From Bacillota bacterium (GTDB taxonomy: Bacteria > Bacillota > Clostridia > Lachnospirales > Anaerotignaceae): a DNA stretch of 35,875 nt. Below, one piece after another: positions 24,117-31,636 of the stretch. The stretch's first letter is position 1; each line of letters opens with the position of its first letter. A program made the translations under genes and the position numbers. The notes beneath the pieces are model-generated. The model was given only the letters and a program-made list of their open reading frames with translations. It was not told the DNA's origin and made no database searches. The stretch spans positions 1 through 35,875 of the forward strand of contig JAEZPX010000270.1 of assembly GCA_023413275.1 (NCBI GenBank). The letters are read 5' to 3'.

Positions 24117-24626
24117 ATGGAAATCAGATTGAGCGGTGTGGTAAACGATTCTATTGTAGATGGGCCAGGAATACGCTTAACAGTCTTTACCCAAGGCTGC
24201 CCCCATGACTGCCCCGGTTGTCATAATCTGCAAACCCATGATTATCAAGGGGGATATATTGGAGATACCGACCTAATTCTATCAGCCCTAGCAGAAAATC
24301 CCTTGCTAGATGGTCTTACCCTGTCTGGGGGTGAACCCCTAGATCAGCCTCTTGCCTGTAAGGTAATCGCCCATGGGGCAAAAAAGCTGGGGTTGAATGT
24401 TTGGGCATATACAGGCTACCTGTGGGAGGATATTTTAAAAAAGAGAGACCCATTAATCCTTGGGCTTTTAGAACAAATCGATGTACTCGTTGATGGACCC
24501 TTTCAAATGAACCAGCGGTCTTTGGAGCTTTTGTTTTGCGGCAGTAAAAACCAGCGTATCATCGACGTAAAAAAATCCCTAAAAACAAAGCATACTGTTC
24601 CTTGGGAAAGAGAGCATAAAATATAA
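24117..24626 (+). CDS. nrdG: Anaerobic ribonucleotide reductase activating protein
   Basis: 169 aa radical SAM enzyme that generates the glycyl radical on NrdD using a [4Fe-4S] cluster. The cluster motif is C28-x3-C32-x2-C35 (GCPHDCPGCHN). Also seen are SIVDGPGIRLTVFTQGC, LTLSGGEPLDQP and VLVDGPF, all typical. The ATG at 24117 is one base after the nrdD stop, with AAGGA inside the end of nrdD serving as ribosome binding site. It is the last gene of the nrdDG operon. Confidence 0.97.
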   Translation: MEIRLSGVVNDSIVDGPGIRLTVFTQGCPHDCPGCHNLQTHDYQGGYIGDTDLILSALAENPLLDGLTLSGGEPLDQPLACKVIAHGAKKLGLNVWAYTGYLWEDILKKRDPLILGLLEQIDVLVDGPFQMNQRSLELLFCGSKNQRIIDVKKSLKTKHTVPWEREHKI

Positions 24627-24632
24627 AAATAG

Positions 24633-24666
24633 ACAAGGGAGATTCCTCAAGATTCTTCCTTGTTTT
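24633..24666 (+). terminator. Terminator of nrdDG
   Basis: ACAAGGGAGA (24633-24642) pairs with TCTTCCTTGT (24654-24663), 10 bp with one G-T pair and an 11-nt loop, then TTTT. Confidence 0.75.
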
Positions 24667-24849
24667 CTGTTAATCTAACAGAAAATATTTGGTGAGCCTT
24701 CTTTTACATGACTTCTTACGAATTTCATGTAAATCAGTACACATTCATGAAATTTGAATGAAACTTTAACCAGAAATATTTACATAATTGAGAGATACCC
24801 CTTGCTCCTCCTCTTCCCTTAAATCCTTATTTTATAAAAATTCATAAAA

Positions 24850-24886
24850 AAACCCTCTTTATACATTGATAAAGAGGGTTTCTTTT
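24850..24886. terminator. Bidirectional terminator between nrdDG and the sensor kinase
   Basis: A perfect 13-bp stem (24850-24862 with 24869-24881, ACCCTCTTTAT type) and 6-nt loop, with an A-run on the left and a T-run on the right. It stops the kinase transcript and any read-through from nrdG. The 24667-24849 gap holds no gene. Confidence 0.9.
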
Positions 24887-26848
24887 TTAAATTTTATCCT
24901 GCTTTTCTTGTTCTGTTGTTAAATTTGTTACGGGTTCTTCTGCTTGTTGCATTTCTTCTTCCATCTGCCCTTGTTGTTCAGGCGCTTTTGCTAAAGGGTA
25001 CTGCACATAAGCCTTGAATAGATCACCGTCAATGGAAAGGGTGAACTTCCCTTTTTGTAAATCCACCAGACTTCTTGCAATATTTAACCCTAAACCACTT
25101 CCCTCTGTAGAACGGGAGCTGTCTCCTCGCACAAAACGCTCCATCAATTCGTCAGGGGCAACATTCAGCTGGTCTCTGGACGTATTCTTCACTGCAATTA
25201 AAGCATATTTTCCTTTTTTAGAAATTTCCACATAGACCCTTGTTCCTGTTTGTGAATACTTACAGGCATTGCTCAAAAGATTACTCAATACACGCCAAGT
25301 TAAATTCCCATCAACAATACCATAAACAGGTTCTTTGGCGGTAATCACCACTTCTAAGTTTGCCTTCTCCAGCTTTTCCTCATATTCCGCCACTGCTTGA
25401 TGCACCAATTCACAAAGGTCAGTAGGCAGCAGTTGGGCTGAAATATTCCCAGTTGATGCCTTGGAAGCCTCCACCAAATCCTCTGTAAGCTTTTTCAGCC
25501 TTCTTGACTGACGATCCAGAACCTCTAAATATTCCTGAGCCTGACCCGAAATTTCTTCCTTTTTCAATAAATCAACATAGTTGATAATGGAAGTTAAAGG
25601 GGTTTTAATGTCATGGGATACATTGGTTATCAGCTCTGTTTTTAGTCGTTCACTTTTTATTTTTTGTTCTATGGCAATTGCCGCTCCTTTAGACAGGCTG
25701 TTTAAATTGTTGCCATGTCTGCGGAAAACACGAAACATTCTAGATGTATCAACCTTATAATCAAGATTACCGTTAGCCAACTGTTCCCCTGCCTTTTTTA
25801 GCTTCTGCAATTGATTGGAAACAGAAAGCACCAAAACCAAAATAATGCAGTTCACTATAAATACTGTCCCGCTACTATTTGAATTTGATAAATAAATAAG
25901 GGAAATGAATACCCATGCCGCCGCATATTTCCATGTCATGGGCAAAGCGGTAATGGTATCTTTGAATGTAACAAACACAGCCCCGGTAAATTTCCAACCA
26001 ATGTGGAAAAACCAATAAGTAATAGAGTTTCTCCACCATTTCCCCATTTTTAACCGTGTGGCAATGGTCATTAACGCCGCAATTCCCAGAACGAGAAGAT
26101 AAACCAAAGCCCCTAACAGTAGCATAATATCTCTGAATTGATCAAATGGATAGATAGCGTGACCTCCCATAATGGGAATCGCCGCCAATAAAGCAAGCCC
26201 ACCGAAATAGATTTCCAAAGGAATGCGGTCCTGAAGGTTTGGTGTAACTTCATCGGTTTTCCCCCTGTGTCCCGCGGCGCACATTAAATAAATCAGTGTA
26301 GCTAAAAACGTCAATATACTTGCCAGCGCTAAGACAAGAAGCCCCATACGGAATTTATACGTCAAGTTGTAAAGCCTGTACGTCAGGGTATAATTATCCG
26401 AAGCTGTGATGGGCGTTTTCACATAGGCCTCCAGCTTAGTATCCTTAGGTTCATCGTAAGAGATCCACTCTCCGTCCACAGTATATTCATCATAAACGTA
26501 AAAGTTATAGGTTTGTTTAAATCCTGTTTCCCCAGAGATATTACCTTCTGTTATTTTTTCACCGCTTGGGGTATAAATTTCAAATCCAAAGTTTGTACTC
26601 CTATTTTCCGCCCAATCTTCTAACTCTGTTGGACTATACCGATACAAATCCATGATTTCATCGGCATATTGATTGGTAATCCACTTACACCAAGGTGTTT
26701 CATAGTAAGAACGTGGGCTTCCGCTGTAAAAACCGCTTTCCCCCCCAACAATAACTGCGGCTGAGCTGATGAAACTCAACATCCCGGAAATAACCACAAG
26801 AAACAAGGCCAACACTTTAAACCCAAGATTGTGGGTGACCTTTGTCAT
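24887..26848 (-). CDS. Membrane sensor histidine kinase
   Basis: 653 aa. A first helix (about 10-34) is followed by an extracellular sensor region (about 35-163). About five further helices lie between 166 and 345 (168-190, 213-230, 240-262, 305-320, 328-345). A HAMP-like linker covers about 346-372. HisKA has H412 in ITNVSHDIKTPLTSI. The HATPase domain has its N box near 528 (NLLSNACKYS) and a GSGLGLNIARSLV G box. The C-terminal tail is Glu/Gln-rich. The stimulus is unknown. Its ATG overlaps the response regulator stop (ATGA). Confidence 0.94.
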   Translation of the reverse strand: MTKVTHNLGFKVLALFLVVISGMLSFISSAAVIVGGESGFYSGSPRSYYETPWCKWITNQYADEIMDLYRYSPTELEDWAENRSTNFGFEIYTPSGEKITEGNISGETGFKQTYNFYVYDEYTVDGEWISYDEPKDTKLEAYVKTPITASDNYTLTYRLYNLTYKFRMGLLVLALASILTFLATLIYLMCAAGHRGKTDEVTPNLQDRIPLEIYFGGLALLAAIPIMGGHAIYPFDQFRDIMLLLGALVYLLVLGIAALMTIATRLKMGKWWRNSITYWFFHIGWKFTGAVFVTFKDTITALPMTWKYAAAWVFISLIYLSNSNSSGTVFIVNCIILVLVLSVSNQLQKLKKAGEQLANGNLDYKVDTSRMFRVFRRHGNNLNSLSKGAAIAIEQKIKSERLKTELITNVSHDIKTPLTSIINYVDLLKKEEISGQAQEYLEVLDRQSRRLKKLTEDLVEASKASTGNISAQLLPTDLCELVHQAVAEYEEKLEKANLEVVITAKEPVYGIVDGNLTWRVLSNLLSNACKYSQTGTRVYVEISKKGKYALIAVKNTSRDQLNVAPDELMERFVRGDSSRSTEGSGLGLNIARSLVDLQKGKFTLSIDGDLFKAYVQYPLAKAPEQQGQMEEEMQQAEEPVTNLTTEQEKQDKI

Positions 26849-27543
26849 TCTTTAGCCTCCTTTTCGATTTTGTAACCAAGCCCCCAAACCACCTTTAAAT
26901 AGCGGGGTTCCGAGGGATTGATTTCGATTTTTTCTCGCAGATGACGAATGTGAACCGCAACAACACTTCCGGAGCCATATGCATCCTCATTCCAAATTTG
27001 TTCATAAATCTGTGTAGAGGAGAATACTCGTCCGGGGTTTTCCATCAGAAGCTTCAAAATATTATATTCACTGGGGGTAAGGGATACCGGCTCGCCGTCA
27101 ACGGTCACTGTTTTGGATTCATCGTCTAAATCGATCCCTCCAATAACCAAATGGGACGCTTTTTTTGCCATTCCTCCCAAGGAAGTATATCTCCTTAGCT
27201 GAGAACGTACCCTTGCCATTACTTCGATGGGGTTAAACGGCTTTGTGATGTAATCGTCTGCACCGATATTCAATCCAAGAATTTTATCGCTGTCCTCACT
27301 TTTTGCAGTAAGCAAAATAATAGGTATATTGGAAGATTCCCGAAGCTTTGCTGTAGCCGATATACCATCCATCTGAGGCATCATAATGTCCATCAAAATC
27401 AAATGGATATCGTTATTTTCCACCACTTGTAATGCTTCTTTCCCTGTATAAGCAGTAAAAATCTTATAATTCTCTGTGGAAAGATAAATGGATAAGGCAG
27501 AAACGATGTCTTTCTCATCATCACAAATTAAAATATTGTACAT
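26845..27543 (-). CDS. OmpR/PhoB-family response regulator
   Basis: 232 aa from ATG 27543, with ACGGAGG 8 nt upstream; an earlier in-frame ATG at 27561 has none. The receiver domain has D8-D9, the phospho-acceptor D52 (LILMDIMMPQMDG), T80 (LLTAKS) and K102 (KPFNP). The C-terminal winged helix has SLTPSEYNILKLLMENPGRVFS and VAVHIRHLREKIE. It is the first gene of the pair, with a promoter at 27573-27600. A ladder of TTAAG-like half-sites at 27613-27676 is the obvious candidate binding site for this regulator. Confidence 0.95.
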   Translation of the reverse strand: MYNILICDDEKDIVSALSIYLSTENYKIFTAYTGKEALQVVENNDIHLILMDIMMPQMDGISATAKLRESSNIPIILLTAKSEDSDKILGLNIGADDYITKPFNPIEVMARVRSQLRRYTSLGGMAKKASHLVIGGIDLDDESKTVTVDGEPVSLTPSEYNILKLLMENPGRVFSSTQIYEQIWNEDAYGSGSVVAVHIRHLREKIEINPSEPRYLKVVWGLGYKIEKEAKE

Positions 27544-27572
27544 GCCGTACACCTCCGTCATTCTGTAATTTC

Positions 27573-27600
27573 ATTGTATAAAAAAGCCCTTAAGAATCAA
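27573..27600 (-). promoter_or_regulatory. Promoter of the two-component operon
   Basis: On the minus strand TTGATT (27595-27600), 16 bp, TACAAT (27573-27578), about 30 bp upstream of the ATG. Confidence 0.7.
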
Positions 27601-27612
27601 ACAGGAAATCAT

Positions 27613-27676
27613 TTAATTTTCCTTTAAGATTAGATTTTTCGCTTTTATTAAGATTTTTATTAAGTTCTTCTTAAAA
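27613..27676 (+). promoter_or_regulatory. Phased TTAAG-like half-sites, candidate response-regulator operator
   Basis: TTAATT 27613, TTAAGA 27624, TTAAGA 27648, TTAAGT 27660 and TTAAAA 27671. Steps are 11, 24, 12 and 11 bp, so all lie on one face of the helix. It sits directly upstream of the -35 of the regulator gene and upstream of the divergent glycosyltransferase gene. OmpR-family regulators are known to bind such direct repeats. Confidence 0.45.
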
Positions 27677-27739
27677 TATATACCCTATATTAGTATTAGA
27701 CAATAAGAAGTTGAAAATCCTGAAAGGTGGTACATAAAA

Positions 27740-28969
27740 GTGGACGAATTATTTTGGGTCGCCTTGGCCCTTGGTGCAGTGCTGAAACTAATCAGCTTAT
27801 ATTTTGGTGGGATTGCCTGCTTTGCCTTTAAAAAAGAAATCCAGTATCCTTCTGCAAAAAAATTGCGACGATTTGCAGTCTTTACTGCAGCAAGAAATGA
27901 GGAAGCCGTTATTGGAAACTTCATTGAAAGTATACAAAAGCAAAACTATCCCGTTGAATTGTTTGATGTATTCGTAATTCCCAATAATTGTACTGATAAT
28001 ACTGAGCTTATGGCAAAAGCTTACGGTGCAGAAATCATACACTGTCCCTTTCCTGTATCCTGTAAAGGGGATGCCTTGCAGCAAGCATTGATGCAGTTAA
28101 GAAAAAAGGGCTATGATGCCTTTTGCGTCTTTGATTCTGATAATATTGTTAGCCCCGACTTCTTGTCCAAAATAAATGATGCCTTCGATGCAGGAGCAAA
28201 GGTGGCGAAGGGGCGTTTGCTGGCCAGCAACCCCCATGCTTCTTGGGTTTCCGGCTGCTATAATATTTACTTTAATCTCTTTCACCTGTTTTTTAATAAG
28301 GCAAGAGGTGCCTGCGGTCTTTCTGCCAAGCTGGTAGGTACAGGCTTCGCAGTACATAAAGACGTATTGGAAAGCTTAGGGGGATGGAATACCACAACCA
28401 TCGCTGAAGATGCAGAATTTTCTGCTCAGTGTGCTCTCTTGGGTGAGCGGGTTTGGTGGGTTCCCGATGCTGTTACCTATGATGAACAGCCTGAATCCTT
28501 TCGGGTATCCTTGTTACAGCGTCGTCGCTGGTGCAGTGGCATCATGCAAGTAGGAAAGCTGCATTTTAAGCATCTTCTGCAACGTGTTGTCAAACCCAAT
28601 GGAGTTTATGCTGCAGACTTCACCATGTTTTTAATGGGAGCCTTTGCGCAAGCCCTTTCCGTACTTCCCTTGGGGCTGACCCTTTTCGCCGCAATATTTG
28701 ATGGAAAGGAAGGGCTTTTCAATTTTATTCAGGCAATGGGAATCTACTTCCTACTCTACTATACCTTGATGTGTCTTATGGCAACACTGCTTACCCTGTA
28801 TCAGGAAAAAAGAGTATTTCCAAAGGAAATGCGCTCCGCAATTTTATTATTCCCTATTTTTATGGCATCATGGATTCCATTACAGGTTATCAGCTTGTTC
28901 CGAGAAACAAAAAGTTGGAAAGAAATTCAACACAACGGAAAAAGTAAAGATACTATCCCCACAGCTTAA
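27740..28969 (+). CDS. Membrane glycosyltransferase, family GT2
   Basis: 409 aa starting at GTG 27740, with GAAAGGTGG 9 nt upstream. One N-terminal helix (about 5-27) is followed by a cytosolic GT-A domain: TAARNEEAVIGNFI, the metal-binding D132-S-D134 (FDSDNIVSPDF), IAED (221-224) and QRRRW (260-264). The last is the Q-x-x-R-W motif of processive synthases such as hyaluronan and cellulose synthase. Three C-terminal helices follow (about 295-320, 328-355, 370-392). It probably makes or extends an envelope polysaccharide or glycolipid; the substrate cannot be read. It is divergent from the two-component operon and may be its target. Confidence 0.9.
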   Translation: MDELFWVALALGAVLKLISLYFGGIACFAFKKEIQYPSAKKLRRFAVFTAARNEEAVIGNFIESIQKQNYPVELFDVFVIPNNCTDNTELMAKAYGAEIIHCPFPVSCKGDALQQALMQLRKKGYDAFCVFDSDNIVSPDFLSKINDAFDAGAKVAKGRLLASNPHASWVSGCYNIYFNLFHLFFNKARGACGLSAKLVGTGFAVHKDVLESLGGWNTTTIAEDAEFSAQCALLGERVWWVPDAVTYDEQPESFRVSLLQRRRWCSGIMQVGKLHFKHLLQRVVKPNGVYAADFTMFLMGAFAQALSVLPLGLTLFAAIFDGKEGLFNFIQAMGIYFLLYYTLMCLMATLLTLYQEKRVFPKEMRSAILLFPIFMASWIPLQVISLFRETKSWKEIQHNGKSKDTIPTA

Positions 28970-28972
28970 CAT

Positions 28973-29000
28973 AAAAAAACGGCAGATTTCAAGTCTGCCG
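28973..29000 (-). terminator. Terminator of the DUF2812-like gene
   Basis: On the minus strand CGGCAGA-CTTGAAA-TCTGCCG is followed by seven T. It lies immediately after the stop codon at 29002-29004. Confidence 0.85.
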
Positions 29001-29001
29001 C

Positions 29002-30183
29002 TTAGGATGGCAACCACGTTGCCATCCTTTTATTTTCGGTGTAATTATATTGCAGAGTCTTGGAAAAGCTCTTTAAATGGGAAGATATATCAGCATGCCC
29101 TCTATATTTAATGACTAAAATGCGGTTGTCTTTAAGCAAAAATATTTTTTTGTATTCGGTGTTTTCTTCAAGCCAAGCTTCATCTAATCCTTCTTGTTCT
29201 ATTTTGATAACATCTTTAGGTTCCATCAATTTTTGCAACAATTGATTTCCTAAAAATCTATATTTCGTTTCATAATATGACAAACTTAAATGTACTTCAT
29301 CTCTTTCCCGAACCCCATCACTTTCATAAATGGCGTTACCATCCTGCTCCAGTTCATACTGAACAGGCACTAAAATTGATGTTTTGGTATCTACATATGT
29401 AAAATCGTTATAGTATTCTCTGTTTGGTTCTGCCGTTTCCAGCTCCTCTAGGGATACATAAGAAAACGGTATATCACTTTGATCAATTAAAACATCACTT
29501 TCGCTGTTCCTCATCATTGTTATGACTGGAGCAAACATAAATGCAAACATAAGTCCAGTAAGTAAAAATTCCACACGAAACCATTTTGTTGTAGGCATAA
29601 ATGGGGAATCCATTTCTTCAGGCAAATCAAAGCTTTCCAATTTTCTTTTTAATAATATATTAGAGTGATATTCTCGCCTCGCTCCTATGAGATTGATTAA
29701 AAACGCAAATAAATAAACAACCCCAGAATCATAAGTCTTTCCCAAAGCATAAGCGTCCCACTTTAAATACAAAAAAAATAGCTGCATCCCCATCAAAGTA
29801 AGCAATGCCAACATAGAAAAAATAACACTTCTTTGTATTTTTCTTCTTAACTCTTTATAAATAGCCTGCTCATCCTCTCTAGAGAAAGGAATTGGCTTAG
29901 GATATTCAGATTCATTTGAAAAAACGAAAAGCAATTTTTGATATGTGGCGACATAATGCCAGCCTTCTTCTTCAAAAAGCTCTTTCATCTCCCGTGAAGG
30001 ACCATCCTCCTCATACACAGTTGGTATTATTTTATATTTTATTTTCTGGCAATAATCATCCTGAAATACTGCCTTTCTTCCCGAAAAGGATTTCAAGATC
30101 AGGCCTTCCTCCCCCATCTGAGTAAACCATTGTTCCATTGCTGTGATATCATACATATTAACCGGTATCAATCGTTTTTCCAT
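29002..30183 (-). CDS. DUF2812-like membrane protein
   Basis: 393 aa from ATG 30183, with AAGGAGG 5 nt upstream; the longer open frame to 30246 has none. Residues 1-100 look like a DUF2812 domain (MEQWFTQMGEEGLILKSFSGRKAVF; MKELFEEEGWHYVATYQKLLFVFS). Membrane helices lie at about 120-142, 150-170 and 200-218. The C-terminal 170 residues are probably extracytoplasmic. DUF2812 has no assigned function and often sits beside a PadR-type regulator, which is absent here. Its last codons (…MATWLPS) coincide with a hairpin that can terminate the opposing gene. Confidence 0.75.
   Translation of the reverse strand: MEKRLIPVNMYDITAMEQWFTQMGEEGLILKSFSGRKAVFQDDYCQKIKYKIIPTVYEEDGPSREMKELFEEEGWHYVATYQKLLFVFSNESEYPKPIPFSREDEQAIYKELRRKIQRSVIFSMLALLTLMGMQLFFLYLKWDAYALGKTYDSGVVYLFAFLINLIGARREYHSNILLKRKLESFDLPEEMDSPFMPTTKWFRVEFLLTGLMFAFMFAPVITMMRNSESDVLIDQSDIPFSYVSLEELETAEPNREYYNDFTYVDTKTSILVPVQYELEQDGNAIYESDGVRERDEVHLSLSYYETKYRFLGNQLLQKLMEPKDVIKIEQEGLDEAWLEENTEYKKIFLLKDNRILVIKYRGHADISSHLKSFSKTLQYNYTENKRMATWLPS
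29004..29035 (+). terminator. Terminator of the GT2 gene, inside the end of the opposing CDS
   Basis: AGGATGGCAAC (29004-29014) pairs perfectly with GTTGCCATCCT (29018-29028), 11 bp, loop CAC, followed by TTTTATTTT. The same bases encode the last eight codons of the minus-strand gene. Confidence 0.75.
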
Positions 30184-30297
30184 GAGAACCTCCTTGGTGA
30201 TACAAAAGCCGAAATAGCTCATTAATACTATAACAAATTCATCCAAATATTGTCAAATTTCGTTTTTTGTTTTATCCCGTTTTATATACCAAAAGAA

Positions 30298-30351
30298 GCA
30301 AAAATGCAGATAAACCCCAAGACCTTAAAGTCATTGGAGTTTATCTGCATT
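30298..30351 (-). terminator. Terminator of the perR-like gene
   Basis: 13-bp perfect outer stem (30303-30315 with 30339-30351) extended inward by CCAA/TTGG and GAC/GTC pairs, with TTTTT on the minus strand. Two smaller hairpins lie between it and the stop codon: AGTTCT-ATTT-AGAACT at 30412-30427 and an AGGATT/AATCCT stem at 30382-30405. Confidence 0.75.
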
Positions 30352-30426
30352 ATTTGAATTGACTTAAAGAATGGGCATTTTAGGATTTCGTTCCTTTCGG
30401 AATCCTCCCACAGTTCTATTTAGAAC

Positions 30427-30852
30427 TTAAGCTTCAATCTTATTTTTTCTGCATTTCCCGCATACACCGTATAGAATCAATTGCTCACAATTCACCTGAA
30501 AATCCAATTCATCTTCAACTCTTTTATGAATTTCAGTCAATTCATCTAAGAATAAATCTTGTACTTTTCCGCACTGTGTGCAAACTGTATGAGGATGACA
30601 TTTTACAACCGCATCATAACGAGAGCTACCCTCTCCAACATTTAGCTCCTGAACCAAACCAAGTTGCTTAAAATAGTCTAAGGTTTTGTAAACCGTAGCC
30701 AAGCTCATGGTAGGATTTGTAGGCTCCAAAGCTCTGTAGATGGTTTCCGCATTAGGATGCTCTGTGGAATTTAACAGCATATTATACACTGCAATACGCT
30801 GAGGCGTTACCTTTAAACCTTTTTCTCTTAAAATTTGTGCAGTCTCTTTCAT
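30427..30852 (-). CDS. perR: Fur-family regulator, PerR-like
   Basis: 141 aa from ATG 30852 (TAGGAG 9 nt upstream; an in-frame TTG at 30858 is too close to that site). It has an N-terminal winged helix (KVTPQRIAVYNML; SLATVYKTLDYF). The structural zinc site is C91-x2-C94 and C131-x2-C134. The regulatory metal residues of PerR appear to be present: H32 (EHPNAET), D80 (SSRYD), H86 and H88 (CHPH), and D99 (KVQD). Asp at the last position favours PerR over Fur. PerR represses peroxide-defence genes until its histidines are oxidised. Autoregulation is suggested by the palindrome over its -10. Confidence 0.85.
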   Translation of the reverse strand: MKETAQILREKGLKVTPQRIAVYNMLLNSTEHPNAETIYRALEPTNPTMSLATVYKTLDYFKQLGLVQELNVGEGSSRYDAVVKCHPHTVCTQCGKVQDLFLDELTEIHKRVEDELDFQVNCEQLILYGVCGKCRKNKIEA

Positions 30853-30871
30853 AATCAAAACTCCTAAGCGA

Positions 30872-30916
30872 TAACTATTTTTATTTAATAGTAATATATA
30901 AGAAGGAATTAGTCAA
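30872..30916 (-). promoter_or_regulatory. Promoter of perR with overlapping palindromic operator
   Basis: On the minus strand TTGACT (30911-30916), 17 bp, TACTAT (30888-30893). The -10 lies inside the palindrome TTACTATT-N7-AATAGTTA (30872-30894, 7 of 8 arm positions). It resembles an AT-rich Fur/PerR-type box only loosely. Confidence 0.6.
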
Positions 30917-30957
30917 TAGAAATATTTATCAAATCTAAAATTCCGTCTTACCTTCTA

Positions 30958-30986
30958 TTGTTTTCAGTTTTTCTTTATGCTACAAT
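30958..30986 (+). promoter_or_regulatory. Promoter of trmL
   Basis: TTGTTT (30958-30963), 17 bp, TACAAT (30981-30986). It is 30 bp before the trmL ATG. Confidence 0.7.
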
Positions 30987-31016
30987 TTGAAACATATGTG
31001 AAAGGAGGAACAACGC

Positions 31017-31505
31017 ATGCACATCGTACTATTAGAACCTGAAATACCTCAAAATGCAGGAAATATCGCAAGAACCTGTGCAGTAACCAATTCAGTTTTA
31101 CACCTAATTAAACCCTTAGGGTTTTCTGTTGATGATAAATATTTAAAAAGAGCCGGTCTGGATTATTGGGAGCTTCTCGATATTCGTTATTATGAAAACT
31201 TTCAAGATTTTGTGGAAAAGAATCAAGGAATCCGTCTCTGGATGGCTACTACCAAGGCAAAACATGTCTATACCGATGTTCAATATGAGGAAAATGATTA
31301 TTTCATGTTTGGAAAAGAAAGTGCCGGAATTCCGGAAGAAATTCTTATGGCTCATGAAGCAGGCACCATTCGTATTCCTATGCTGGAGGTGGCAAGAAGC
31401 CTAAACCTATCAAACTCCGTAGCAATCATTATTTATGAAGCCTTACGCCAGCAAGGCTTTAAGGGAATGCTTACCCAGGGCCAGCTTCATCATCATAGCT
31501 GGTAA
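31017..31505 (+). CDS. trmL: tRNA (cytidine/uridine-34-2'-O)-methyltransferase TrmL
   Basis: 162 aa SPOUT-fold methyltransferase that 2'-O-methylates the wobble base of leucine tRNAs using SAM. Motifs seen: HIVLLEPEIPQNAGNIARTCA at the N-terminus, LIKPLGF, FGKESAGIPEE, and the knot region IRIPML...RSLNLSNSVAIIIYEALRQ. ATG follows GAAAGGAGG. It is divergent from perR and monocistronic. A tRNA-Leu gene is present in the same window, but no direct link is implied. Confidence 0.95.
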   Translation: MHIVLLEPEIPQNAGNIARTCAVTNSVLHLIKPLGFSVDDKYLKRAGLDYWELLDIRYYENFQDFVEKNQGIRLWMATTKAKHVYTDVQYEENDYFMFGKESAGIPEEILMAHEAGTIRIPMLEVARSLNLSNSVAIIIYEALRQQGFKGMLTQGQLHHHSW

Positions 31506-31563
31506 CAAACGCACAAAAACACCCATCACCAAAGCAGGCGAGGGGTTATGTTACACATGATAA

Positions 31564-31604
31564 ATCCACCGGATTTTTGAAAAACCCGGTGGATGAACTT
31601 TTTC
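31564..31604 (+). terminator. Terminator of trmL
   Basis: ATCCACCGG (31564-31572) pairs with CCGGTGGAT (31586-31594), followed by GAACTTTTT. It may also affect the convergent PocR-MCP gene. Confidence 0.7.
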
Positions 31605-31636
31605 AACTTCTCATTTCGACTTAAAATTTTTAGTAT

